The notes beneath the pieces are model-generated. The model worked only from the letters and a program-made list of their open reading frames with translations. It ran no database searches and was not told the origin of the DNA. From positions 3,224,001 through 3,288,000 of the forward strand of contig CP121688.1 of NCBI GenBank assembly GCA_038396625.1: 64,000 nucleotides of DNA. Reading direction: 5' to 3'. The stretch is from G038396625 sp038396625. Its GTDB lineage: Bacteria > Bacillota > Clostridia > Peptostreptococcales > Thermotaleaceae. A program made the position numbers and the translations under genes. This document shows positions 31,953 through 40,826 of the stretch, one piece after another (the first letter of the stretch is position 1; the number at the start of each line of letters is the position of its first letter).

Positions 31953-34900
31953 TTAAAATTGTTCTACGCATCCTTCTAGCTTTTGCATATTTTTTAAAAC
32001 ACCATCATCTAAATCTATTTCAATCTGTTGATGAATGATATTCGATAGTTTTTTATCATATTTTTTCAATGCTTCCATTTTTTCTTCTATAAAAAGAATT
32101 TGATTTTGAAGTTCTTTTAGCTCATCACGATCTTTTTCTTGCCCGATCATTTCTTGAAGCCTTTCTTTCTTTGCCTTCAATTTGTTTTGAAACTTACCAA
32201 TATAATCTGTTCTTATTCTCTCAATAGTCTCTTGATTATATCGATGCATATAGATTAAGGTTTGAAAAGTTCTCTTCTCCTCTGATGTCAATAACCAATA
32301 AATCGGTCTTCTTTGATACATCTTTACATGGTCTTTATAAAATTGATTTTCAAAATATCTATCAATACATTTTTGTGGTGATTCCTTGTTTTTTCTACCT
32401 AATGCATCCGCAATATAAATTAAATTCTCCTTCCATGTCTTCTCTCCAAAGGTTATCTTGACAAATTGAATGAGCCTTGTGACAACATCCCATCCATCGC
32501 TATCTTCCTCACCAATTGGAAGAACATTATGAGGATTTACTTGAAAGGATTGATATTTACTCTGATCAAAATTCCCTCCCGCAAAAACTAAACCTTTTTC
32601 ATCCAAGGAATACCGCCCCAACATACAGCCTACTGCATAGGAAATAAAGGAAGCTACATCTTTTTTTCTATTTGGCTTTTTTAAGGTGATCTCATTTCTG
32701 TCCACCTCAGCCCTTATTTCTTTTTCTAAACCATACAATTTGATAAAAGCATCATTTAATGCTTCTTCATTTTCTTTTAGTTTTTGAAATTGTTTTTGAT
32801 GGAAATACTGCCAATTTTGGAAAGCTTGTTCAATGGTAGTAGCACCTTTTTTATGAATTAGAAAAGGATGGGTTTTAAAATCCCAAGAAGTTTCATAACT
32901 GTTCCAATCCTCTTTAGCAATCTGAATACATTCCTTTGCTAAGTGGCAAATCTTTTTTTTACTTACTAAAGACTCTGGAAAGATTATAGGTAGCATGCCA
33001 ATATTTCCAGGCTGAAAATTTAGAGTAGGGTTAATGATCATCAAATTTGAAAATGTTACCTTGGAGCATAATAATGCAATGAAAAAATACAGATCTTCTT
33101 CTTTAGGAAAAGCACAAGAGCCTGCAGTGTCAAATAAAAATCCGTCCTCGGTAAAACGCACGCCAAATTTTGCTGAACTAACAAAAGACCAAGTAATCCC
33201 CTTTTTAAAGTAATAGGCAGTATTGGCAATGCCAATATTAGAATTTCTCGATCTGTTTAAATGCATATTATACTGGCGAATCTCTCTTCCATCCTCTTCC
33301 CAATTGACAACATATATATTGTTTCCATACCACTTTCTAAACTTGCCACCCTTATTGTAGGGAAACCACTTTAATCCACTAGCTTTCGCATCCCCTCTAT
33401 TTTTAAATCCAAATCCAATCCGCCCAATATCCACTTCATGCCATAACCTTATAAACCGTTTGTTATTGCTGGTCTGCAATCCTACTCGTGCATCTGCAAT
33501 ATCTTTTAAGGGCGTTCCTTTCTCAAATATCCTTATCATCCTTTGGCTTGCCCAATAGGCAATCGGCATACCGGGGATTTTTTGAAAGCTTTTGGTAGTT
33601 CTTCTATATAGATAAGAAAGATTTTGATTTTTTATGGCTTGCAAAGCTTTTTCAGACTGATTCTCTTTTCCTTTAAAATCAGATAGTTTAATAAATTGTC
33701 CTTCTCCATCCTCTTGACTCTTTTTCACTACAAAAGTACAAATGGGTACAGTAGCATCCTCAAAACCAGAATATTGTAGCTGTATCAAGCTAGTAATCCA
33801 TGTATTGTCAATGATGTATTTTCTTAATCTTTCATAGGTTTTAATAAACATCCAGACAAAGGGGGTCATAAATGCAGCATATCCATTGGATGCGGTGTAG
33901 TCTAGATTCCGTCTCATAAAAATAGAAAATAAATCTCCCTTATAGGCTTGAAAGAATTGATCTGCATATTTTTTAAGTCGTATACTCATCATCTTATTTG
34001 CCATATAGGGTGGATTGGTTATGACTATTTCATATTGCGCACCCATAATTTTAGCTTGTCTTACAAGCTTAAATAAAAAATCTATTTCTTCATCCTCCAC
34101 GCTGTCCACATCTTGATTTTTAAGGACATCCCACTTTCTATTCCAAAAGATTTCATCGAAATCCTTTACTTTTAAAATAGATCCATATTCCTTTGCATGA
34201 CAGAATGTTTCCAATAAATATTTTAGCTGTTTTTTGCCTAATAGATCATCCTCAATGTTTAGTTTTTGCTGCAACTTATCTGCTGCTTTGATTAAGCTAT
34301 TACTTTCATGAATACAATAGATATTCATGACTGCTTCTTTATCCTTTATTCGCTCAAAAAAATCATCCACTTTCTTTTTTGCTTGCATCATAAGGGCAAA
34401 TCGCGCAATTTTCACTGCTTTTTCATCAATATCTAGTCCATACAAATTATATTGAAAAATAAATTTAGGAATATCCTCTGGTACATATCCTGCGTGTAAA
34501 TATATATCGTATAATACATCGAAGGCATACACCAAAATATGTCCAGTACCACAGGCAGGATCTAATACCTTTATGGTTTTAGGGTCTATTGCTTCATACA
34601 AATTTTCAGGGAATATTTTTTCTTTTTCTGTATCCTTTATATAAAATTCCAGTTTCTCTTCTAGTATCTTATCCTCTGTATGCTCTATCCAAAACTTACC
34701 TAGTGAATTATCTACCATGTATTGAACAATCCATTTGGGCGTAAAGAGTTGGGTAGCTGCTGGTATATCTTCTTTTTTAATTCTGCTTCGATTGAATCCC
34801 GTTACTGCAGCATGCTGCTCTGAAAAGTAATATTGATGAAGCCAGCCTATGATTTCTACTTTTTCCCAATCTTCCTTTGGAATTTTACTTTCATTGATTA

Positions 34901-35270
34901 TTTTTTCAATGGTAATAACTTGGGATAATATATCTTGTGGAATCCATTCCTTTATCTCTTCTTCAATAAATTGAATACCTATAGATGAAGGTTTAATTAC
35001 ATTCATTTTCATATACATGAATGTAATCAACCAATAAAAACATTTATAACTAATTTCTTGAATAATTGCTTCATAATCCTTTTCGCAAATCTTAGGAATT
35101 AATGGCTTCTTTTTTTCACCATCCATATTCTTATCTTGTGCATACAATTGCTGATCCAACATCTGTACTTTTTCTTTGGCAACTCCTACTTTATAAAATC
35201 TTTGTTCAATCTGTTGGACCAACATCCTTCGTAGTTTTACAGCAAAACCTTTTATCGCCGTTTTGTTCAT
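31953..35270 (-). CDS. PglX-like / type IIG adenine-specific DNA methyltransferase
   Basis: 1105 aa. N6-adenine methyltransferase core: SAM motif VLDPACGTGHILVYAFDVLY near residue 237, catalytic motif IV EIVITNPPYMANKMMS near 420. The N-terminal ~200 residues are helical and the C-terminal ~500 form target-recognition and coiled-coil regions (KERLQEMIGQEKDRDELKE). Length and layout match BREX PglX and type IIG enzymes; BREX homologues modify DNA and, with partners, exclude phages. No brxA/B/C, pglZ or brxL gene lies beside it, so it is solitary here. No PD-(D/E)xK nuclease motif was spotted. AGGAGG before the ATG. Confidence 0.85.
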   Translation of the reverse strand: MNKTAIKGFAVKLRRMLVQQIEQRFYKVGVAKEKVQMLDQQLYAQDKNMDGEKKKPLIPKICEKDYEAIIQEISYKCFYWLITFMYMKMNVIKPSSIGIQFIEEEIKEWIPQDILSQVITIEKIINESKIPKEDWEKVEIIGWLHQYYFSEQHAAVTGFNRSRIKKEDIPAATQLFTPKWIVQYMVDNSLGKFWIEHTEDKILEEKLEFYIKDTEKEKIFPENLYEAIDPKTIKVLDPACGTGHILVYAFDVLYDIYLHAGYVPEDIPKFIFQYNLYGLDIDEKAVKIARFALMMQAKKKVDDFFERIKDKEAVMNIYCIHESNSLIKAADKLQQKLNIEDDLLGKKQLKYLLETFCHAKEYGSILKVKDFDEIFWNRKWDVLKNQDVDSVEDEEIDFLFKLVRQAKIMGAQYEIVITNPPYMANKMMSIRLKKYADQFFQAYKGDLFSIFMRRNLDYTASNGYAAFMTPFVWMFIKTYERLRKYIIDNTWITSLIQLQYSGFEDATVPICTFVVKKSQEDGEGQFIKLSDFKGKENQSEKALQAIKNQNLSYLYRRTTKSFQKIPGMPIAYWASQRMIRIFEKGTPLKDIADARVGLQTSNNKRFIRLWHEVDIGRIGFGFKNRGDAKASGLKWFPYNKGGKFRKWYGNNIYVVNWEEDGREIRQYNMHLNRSRNSNIGIANTAYYFKKGITWSFVSSAKFGVRFTEDGFLFDTAGSCAFPKEEDLYFFIALLCSKVTFSNLMIINPTLNFQPGNIGMLPIIFPESLVSKKKICHLAKECIQIAKEDWNSYETSWDFKTHPFLIHKKGATTIEQAFQNWQYFHQKQFQKLKENEEALNDAFIKLYGLEKEIRAEVDRNEITLKKPNRKKDVASFISYAVGCMLGRYSLDEKGLVFAGGNFDQSKYQSFQVNPHNVLPIGEEDSDGWDVVTRLIQFVKITFGEKTWKENLIYIADALGRKNKESPQKCIDRYFENQFYKDHVKMYQRRPIYWLLTSEEKRTFQTLIYMHRYNQETIERIRTDYIGKFQNKLKAKKERLQEMIGQEKDRDELKELQNQILFIEEKMEALKKYDKKLSNIIHQQIEIDLDDGVLKNMQKLEGCVEQF

Positions 35271-35500
35271 TATTTGCCTCCTGCAGGATATTTTGTGGAT
35301 GTTATTATCTATGGCTTTAATATGATTTTTTTACATATATAACCATTATTATCTATTTTATCATAGTGTTTTTTATATGCTAAAAGTTTTTTATTGAAGT
35401 AGAAGAATTTTTTAATTTATTCCTTTCGTCTTCTTGTATTTCCCATTCTAAAAGTTTCGTTCTCTAGAGTCTTTAAGTCCAATAAAAAGATTAGGATATA

Positions 35501-35536
35501 AAAAACCCTTCTTATCTTTTGGATGGAAGGGTTTTT
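35501..35536 (-). terminator. Terminator of the L,D-transpeptidase gene
   Basis: 10-bp stem (35501-35510 with 35527-35536) with T-run on the - strand, at the original 3' end of the split gene. Confidence 0.88.
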
Positions 35537-35921
35537 ATTCAAACAATTCAATGCCTAATGCTTTATAGAATTCATAATCTATGTTATGGGTCATTTTGAG
35601 ATTGTTATCTTTTCGAAATTTTAAAATGCTCGCTTTCATTCCTTCCCCATAAATGCCATCTACCCATCCCATATAGTATCCTTGTTCTTTCAGCTGTCTT
35701 TGCACCTCATAAACATCTGCACCCCTATACCCAGGCATTATTACGCGAAGCGCATTCCCAAAAGGTCCAAAGGGTCCTCCCCATATAGCCACCGGCATAC
35801 CTACTTTTACAAATGAGTATAAATCCTCTACATCCTTATTTCGCATTCTGATGCATCCATGAGAGGAAGCCCATCCGATAGAATTGGGGTTGTTGGTACC
35901 GTGAATTCCGTATTTCCCCCA
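35535..35921 (-). pseudogene. L,D-transpeptidase, C-terminal half (split by element)
   Basis: Reading down from the shared core at 35921: WGKY, then GIHGTNNPNSIGWASSHGCI and RMRNKDVEDLYSFV. HGTN...G and SHGC (catalytic Cys) are the YkuD active-site signature. After that FGPFGNALRVIMPGYRGADV and YEVQRQLKEQGYYMGWVDGI form a C-terminal peptidoglycan-binding-type domain (~60 residues). The frame has no start here and runs into a stop just beyond the core inside the element; the missing N-terminal half is at 55272-55661 on the same strand. Joined at the core they give ~254 aa in one frame, with the gene's own terminator just after this half. Catalytically dead while split, unless a downstream start is used. 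Confidence 0.93.
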
Positions 35922-35945
35922 GGGTAAATTTCATTGGGAATACAT
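35910..35945. other. attL: 12-bp core plus element arm
   Basis: Core GTATTTCCCCCA at 35910-35921, identical to 55272-55283. Inside the element the arm CATTGGGAATACAT (35932-35945) is the inverted repeat of ATGTATTCCCAATG at the other end (55258-55271). Joining both arms around the core gives a 50-bp dyad-symmetric attP, as expected for a large serine recombinase. Confidence 0.9.
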
Positions 35946-35946
35946 C

Positions 35947-37518
35947 TTAAATCGTTGGATTTTTAAAGGTATAATGTATCTTTACTTGTTGATCCTCGTA
36001 GATTTCAATCTGTGCAATGAGTTGTTCCAGTATATACCGATTCAGTTCTTTTATATTTATAACTTCTTCAACCGAGGCAGCCATCCTTTCTACTTCACTT
36101 TTTCTATCGGTATATGCTTCATGTTTTTTTTGAAGCCATTCATACCTTTTGTTTAAAACATCTTTTTCTTTAGCAAACTCTTTTTTAATCTCAATAAACT
36201 CTTCTTCATCTATAATACCCTTCACCTTATCTGTATAAAGGTTTCTTACAGCCTTTTTTATTTCTGTTAATTTTATTTCTAGCATTTTGATTTCTTGTAA
36301 TACTTGATTTTTAGGACTTTTACCTGTACTGTTTTTGGCTTCCTTTAAGAGTTTCTGCTTATCAACGCTATAATCTACAAAAGTTTTTATATCATCCAAA
36401 ATAATTTCTTTCAAATCATCTTCCTTTATTGCGTGTCTTGTACAGTATTCTGAAGTATGGCGTTTATATCTAGAACATATTAAATAGTAGGCAGCAGATG
36501 TTTTATTGTATGTCATGTAACTTCCACAGTCCCCACAGAATACAAATCCAGAAAATAGCTTTAATTCCTTTTTTCCATTGTAATTTTCATTGTTTTTTCT
36601 CTTTCTAAGCTTTTGTACATCATCAAAGGTTTTGGGATCTATAATCGGCTCATGGGTATGATCCACCACAACCCAGCAGCCCTCTGGAAGAAGTTTGTGC
36701 TTTTTTGATTTATAACTGACTTTCTTTTGCTTGTTCTGTGTCATGCATCCTTTATATGTTGGATTTTGAAGAATACTTCTAACGGTAGCATGGGTCCATA
36801 GATTGGTACTGGCAGTACCCTTATAATTCGTTTTTCTTGCTTTATATTCAGTGGGTGTCATAATTCTTTCACTATTTAATGTATGGGCTATATTTGAAAT
36901 TCCATGGTCCTTAAGGTACATATGAAATATTCTTTTGATGATCGGTGCAACTTCTTGATCTATAACTAGCTTGTTCTTATCATTTAGATCTTTTTTATAT
37001 CCAAAGGGTGCAAATGCTCCAATAAACTTCCCTTCTCTTTTCTTGGTATCCATGACACTTCTGACTTTGTTGGATATATCTCTTGCATACATATCATTGA
37101 TCACGGATTTAAAGGGTGATATATCATTGCCTGCACTGGAAGCAAAGGTGTCTATTGCATCATTGAGTGCAATATATCTGATATCCTTTTCTGGAAAGTA
37201 TTTTTCAAGATAATATCCTGTACTGATATAATCTCTTCCAAGCCTGCTCAAATCTTTTGTTATCACAAGATTTATCTTGCCCTTTTCTATATCCTTGATC
37301 AATCTTTGAAAGTCTGGTCTATTAAAATTTGTACCGGTATAGCCATCGTCAATATATATATCTACTAGCTTCCACCCCTGGTTTAATACATACTTTCTTA
37401 GTAAGTCTCTTTGATTTTTGATTGATTCTGACTCAAAACTGTCTTCATCTTCTCTAGAAAGCCTGCAGTAGACAGCTGCTTTAAAATCCGTCTTATTCAT
37501 ACCTATATTGTATCCCAT
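35947..37518 (-). CDS. Large serine recombinase
   Basis: 523 aa. Resolvase catalytic domain: AAVYCRLSREDEDSFESESI with nucleophile Ser in the RLS motif, then IYIDDGYTGTNFNRPDFQRL and LVITKDLSRLGRDYI with the active-site Arg. Recombinase domain (GFAPFGYKKD-type stretch GAFAPFGYKK and NPTYKGC) and a zinc ribbon (FCGDCGSYMTYN...LICSRYKRH...YCTRHAI), then a long coiled coil (~400-500) used for synapsis control, as in Tn916-type-element/TndX relatives. ATG at 37518 chosen with GGGGGAG 6 bases upstream. It lies 26 bp from the left att core, the usual place for this class, and is intact. Confidence 0.95.
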   Translation of the reverse strand: MGYNIGMNKTDFKAAVYCRLSREDEDSFESESIKNQRDLLRKYVLNQGWKLVDIYIDDGYTGTNFNRPDFQRLIKDIEKGKINLVITKDLSRLGRDYISTGYYLEKYFPEKDIRYIALNDAIDTFASSAGNDISPFKSVINDMYARDISNKVRSVMDTKKREGKFIGAFAPFGYKKDLNDKNKLVIDQEVAPIIKRIFHMYLKDHGISNIAHTLNSERIMTPTEYKARKTNYKGTASTNLWTHATVRSILQNPTYKGCMTQNKQKKVSYKSKKHKLLPEGCWVVVDHTHEPIIDPKTFDDVQKLRKRKNNENYNGKKELKLFSGFVFCGDCGSYMTYNKTSAAYYLICSRYKRHTSEYCTRHAIKEDDLKEIILDDIKTFVDYSVDKQKLLKEAKNSTGKSPKNQVLQEIKMLEIKLTEIKKAVRNLYTDKVKGIIDEEEFIEIKKEFAKEKDVLNKRYEWLQKKHEAYTDRKSEVERMAASVEEVINIKELNRYILEQLIAQIEIYEDQQVKIHYTFKNPTI

Positions 37519-37602
37519 ATCTCGCTCCCCCACATACAAATAACCACTTGCTCTTTTTGAGTATTACAAAAACGCAGATAGTGTCAAAATCAATATATGA
37601 AA

Positions 37603-37722
37603 TCAAGAAACATACAGTTCACTTGTCATCTTATCTTTAAGTATTTTTATCAATAATTCCTCCAATGTAATGTCTTTGTTTGTAAATTCTCTCATCACCT
37701 TGTATTCTTTATCCTTCTTCAT
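37603..37722 (-). CDS. 39-aa small protein upstream of the recombinase
   Basis: 39 aa, highly charged (MKKDKEYKVMREFTNKDITL then EELLIKILKDKMTSELYVS). ATG with GGGGAGGG 6 bases upstream and codon use like its neighbours; ends ~85 bases before the recombinase start and is in the same direction. Small proteins of this kind ('KxYKVMREFTNxxxTLEEL') commonly precede serine recombinase genes of clostridial elements. It may be a recombination directionality factor or simply a linked gene; no function is known. Confidence 0.7.
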   Translation of the reverse strand: MKKDKEYKVMREFTNKDITLEELLIKILKDKMTSELYVS

Positions 37723-37936
37723 GAAACCCTCCCCTTTTATCTTTGTCCTTATACTATATGCAACTTACCCTTTGTCCTAGTATTTTAGGTAATAAAAAAA
37801 ACACTGGTATACAGTGCGACATTTGATTTTTCCTTATAATGTAAATTATTTGTTCATTCCTAGTATTATTACCTTTTTATCAATTCTCTTTTGGGATATA
37901 ATATTTCTTGTACCAGCGACAAATGGAGGTTTTATA

Positions 37937-38125
37937 ATGTATGAATATAAGTTTGTAAGGATTGATTTATCTACTTGGAAGAAGGAACCTACAGATGATT
38001 ATCACAAAATAGTTGAACAACATGCTCGAGAAGGATGGCGGTTATTTCAAATCTTCGCCCCTCCCGTTTCTGGTTATGGCGTTGCAAGTTTTTTTGAATT
38101 AATTTTTGAAAGACAGAAGTCTTAA
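37937..38125 (+). CDS. DUF4177 small protein
   Basis: 62 aa. MYEYKFVRIDLSTWKKEPTD then HYKIVE-like DYHKIVEQHAREGWRLFQIF and C-terminal FFELIFERQKS match DUF4177 (a small beta-rich domain, EYKxV... GWxLxxI...). ATG with ATGGAGG 8 bases upstream; an apparent extension to 37814 lacks a site. Role unknown. It is the only + strand gene at this end of the element and is divergent from the recombinase. Confidence 0.8.
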   Translation: MYEYKFVRIDLSTWKKEPTDDYHKIVEQHAREGWRLFQIFAPPVSGYGVASFFELIFERQKS

Positions 38126-38308
38126 AGAAATTCGCTGGTACAAATCATCCCCTCTGTCCTTCGTGATTCTTTAAAATTCATGTGATAATCTGGATCGTAA
38201 ATACGAACAAGCCTTTGCTTTCATTCGTGCATTTTAGGTTTATGAACATACTCAATATTCGGATATGCTTCTAGATCTTGAATAATATACGCATGCCCGT
38301 GTCACGAT

Positions 38309-38965
38309 TTACGGTTTTATAACAAGTCCAAATAATTTTGAAAAATCTACTGCTTGCATAGGAGAAACGATTGCACCCCTAATATCTTCAGCTCCTATAC
38401 CTATTCCTTCCAACTCGGAATTACTCAAGTCTATTCCTGACAAGCTAGTTCCTGACAGTTGACTAAATTTGAAATTACATTTTCTAAACTGGACCTTATT
38501 AAATTTACTATGTTGTAGATTACTATTTTCAAATATACATTCTGATAAAATGGCATTTTTCATTCGAATATAATTCATTAGAATAAATTTACCATTACAG
38601 TTGTCCATATAAATATTCTGCAGTGTAGCATCATTGAGATTTAGACCCATCAACTTACAGTCTATAAACTCAACTCTATGTATAATGGCCCCAATAAAGT
38701 TTGCGTTTGATAAATCACAGTTTTCAAATCTTACATCAGTAAGCTCTAATGAATTCAATGTAATACCCTTGAAATCTACTTTATTAAAAATCACGCCTTC
38801 AAAGCTTACTTTATTCGCTTCTCGTATTTTGATTGTATAATCTGAGATATGGATATCCTTAATAATAGCTTCATCTTCAATATCAATAATTTTCATACAG
38901 GTTTGATCAATATCCTTTATAAACTTTGGCTTAATTACTTTTGGTAGAACTTGCTTATTATTCAT
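38309..38965 (-). CDS. Pentapeptide-repeat protein
   Basis: 218 aa. Residues ~55-195 are tandem five-residue repeats of A(D/N)LXX type, e.g. LTDVRFENCDLSNANFIGAI, CKLMGLNLNDATLQNI and FKFSQLSGTSLSGIDLSNSE, predicted to form a right-handed quadrilateral beta helix. Such proteins can mimic DNA (Qnr/MfpA type, quinolone protection) or have unknown scaffold roles; the length is close to Qnr but no Qnr-specific loops were checked. ATG with AAGGAGA upstream. Element cargo, adjacent to an aminoglycoside-phosphotransferase remnant. Confidence 0.85.
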   Translation of the reverse strand: MNNKQVLPKVIKPKFIKDIDQTCMKIIDIEDEAIIKDIHISDYTIKIREANKVSFEGVIFNKVDFKGITLNSLELTDVRFENCDLSNANFIGAIIHRVEFIDCKLMGLNLNDATLQNIYMDNCNGKFILMNYIRMKNAILSECIFENSNLQHSKFNKVQFRKCNFKFSQLSGTSLSGIDLSNSELEGIGIGAEDIRGAIVSPMQAVDFSKLFGLVIKP

Positions 38966-39374
38966 GGTACAGTCTCCTTAAAATTTTTTTATCCCTAAAT
39001 GAAAAATACAAGATTTTATTAGTCCTTCATATGAAAGCTCTTATTTTGTAGTGACAAGGGATGGGTTCGTTATCTCTTATATCTTGCCTTTTGAATGGGA
39101 CAATTAGCCTGTCTCATTATTTCAAATAACTTAACACACAAAATCTAATTCTATACCCCTCCTATATTCTAGTATCTGCAATGCTTTCAATACTAATTAT
39201 TTTCTCTGTAACATTTAACTTCCCATTATAGACATTCATTATATCCTATTTTAAAAAATCCCTATGAAACTTATGTGTTATGATTTTATGTCTATTTTAT
39301 TAAACTTATGGTGAAAAAAGATATTTATAGATTTCTACAATTTTGTTCTCTTATCTAAATCTTTTGATTGAGGA
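38966..39374. other. Gene-poor stretch before the aph(3') remnant
   Basis: About 400 AT-rich bases with no supportable gene; no recognisable piece of the missing aph N-terminus was found here, so the N-terminal part appears deleted rather than frameshifted. Confidence 0.5.
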
Positions 39375-39707
39375 ATGGAAAATGATTTGAAAGAAAATAC
39401 TTCGTTCAATTCACCAGAGGAACTATATAATTATTTGATTAAAAATCAGCCTAAAGAAGAACTTGTTTTTTCCCATGGCGATTACTGCTTGCCTAATGTA
39501 TTTTTGGATAACAAAACAGTAACAGGATTTATTGATTTAGGGAGAGCTGGAGTAGCTGATAAGTGGCAGGATGTTGCTTTATGCGTGCGTTCGTTAGAAC
39601 ATAACCTTCAAAGTAATCAATACACAGATTTATTTTATGCATATTTAAATATCAAGCCAGATTATAAAAAGATAAAATACTACATTTTACTTGATCAATT
39701 ATTGTAA
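39375..39707 (+). pseudogene. Truncated aminoglycoside 3'-phosphotransferase remnant
   Basis: ~110 aa, only the C-terminal part of an APH(3') enzyme (usual length ~264). Seen: PEELYNYLIKNQPKEELVFS, catalytic loop HGDYCLPNVFL (HGDxxxxN), VTGFIDLGRAGVADKWQDVA and the C-terminal IKYYILLDQLL, all characteristic. The ATP-binding N-terminal lobe is absent; a TGA precedes the ATG in frame and GAGGA abuts the ATG. Inactive, but it shows that the element once carried aminoglycoside resistance. Confidence 0.88.
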
Positions 39708-39779
39708 GGTCAATGTCAAATGAGCAAGGTCTTTATTTGAAATTATTTCATTCTCAAATTTTAGGTTAAACTTGCATAG

Positions 39780-39830
39780 AAAAGCTCCTTTCTGCTTTGG
39801 TATTGTTTCCTGATTATTTTCAGAAAGGAG
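39780..39830 (-). terminator. Terminator of the GNAT gene
   Basis: 10-bp perfect stem (39785-39794 with 39821-39830), long 26-base loop, A-run at 39780 giving Ts on the - strand. Confidence 0.6.
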
Positions 39831-39869
39831 TTGCTAGTTTCACTTAAGCACAAATTTCGTTACACTCCC

Positions 39870-40715
39870 TTATATTCTCAAAAGCATTTCATACTGATCG
39901 ACACTATACTCAAAGCCCAATTCAAGCAAGAAATCTTTCATCGATTTCAATTGGTTCTCTACATTAAGAACACTAATTTTATATGACTCTGTATGTTTTA
40001 TCATATCTGTCATTATACTTCTTGCAATGCCTTTACCCCTATAATCCTTATTTACTGCTATTTGGGGAATATCTCCTGTTTTTTTATCAATAATGCCATA
40101 GCCAACAATGGTATCGTCAAAACGTACAATAGAATATATAAATGCGTCTGGTATAGCATTGATTGAATCAATAGCGTTCTGCCAAGAAGGGTTAAAGTCC
40201 CAAAATTCGGTTAGCTGTGTCCAGTCAATTCTGTCAACATGCTCAACCTTGCAGGTTGTTATTGAACTATATTTATTTTTGTCTAACCGAAAGCATGTGA
40301 ATTCTCTTTGAATCTTAAATCCTTGTTTTTTGTAAAGTTGAACTGCAGATTCATTGGATTTAATTACTTCAAGCAAATATTGCTCCACCTGTTTTTCTTT
40401 AAGCAATTCTTTAATATTTAAAAGCATATTGCTCGTTATACCTTGTCTCCTATACGCTCCTACAACACCTGTCCCAAGGTCATACACTGTTGGTTTTCCA
40501 TTCCAATTTCGAAATCCATTTAAAACGAAACCAACTAATATCTCATCTTTAAATGCACCTATAGACATTTCGGGAACATAACCTCTTCTTTGAAGCATTT
40601 GTTTAAACTTCCAAATGGGCAAATCTATCTTAACTTGATAATCAGAAAATGCATCTAAAAATGTTTTATGCAGTGTTTCAGTATTTGTTTTATCTAATAT
40701 TTTGTAACTAAACAT
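39870..40715 (-). CDS. Tandem GNAT N-acetyltransferase
   Basis: 281 aa, two GNAT domains. The first has the acetyl-CoA loop TGVVGAYRRQGITSNMLLNI and VIKSNESAVQLYKKQGFKI; the second has AVNKDYRGKGIARSIMTDM and NVENQLKSMKDFLLELGFEY. Acceptor unknown; tandem GNATs include antibiotic- and amino-acid-modifying enzymes. ATG with AGGAGGAAAT upstream. Stands alone in the element. Confidence 0.88.
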   Translation of the reverse strand: MFSYKILDKTNTETLHKTFLDAFSDYQVKIDLPIWKFKQMLQRRGYVPEMSIGAFKDEILVGFVLNGFRNWNGKPTVYDLGTGVVGAYRRQGITSNMLLNIKELLKEKQVEQYLLEVIKSNESAVQLYKKQGFKIQREFTCFRLDKNKYSSITTCKVEHVDRIDWTQLTEFWDFNPSWQNAIDSINAIPDAFIYSIVRFDDTIVGYGIIDKKTGDIPQIAVNKDYRGKGIARSIMTDMIKHTESYKISVLNVENQLKSMKDFLLELGFEYSVDQYEMLLRI

Positions 40716-40826
40716 TTGTTATTTCCTCCTTCCTATTTCATAATAGCTTACCTATATTTTCAATACGATAAAACAAAGCTTCACAAGGCTAAGTAGTATT
40801 TATTCAAAGATACAAAACATTATTCG

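Noticed and set aside
31953..35270. Full BREX system
   Set aside because: No other BREX genes are found in the window; neighbours are an amidase protein and the split transpeptidase.
35535..35846. Independent 103-aa protein starting MRNKDVEDLY
   Set aside because: It is the tail of the split L,D-transpeptidase; the frame is open upstream through the catalytic motif to the att core and there is no ribosome site at this ATG.
38126..38300. Short coding-like piece on the - strand (HAYIIQDLEAYPNIEYVHKP)
   Set aside because: Looks like a relic but no start, no family recognised and interrupted by stops; not enough for a feature.
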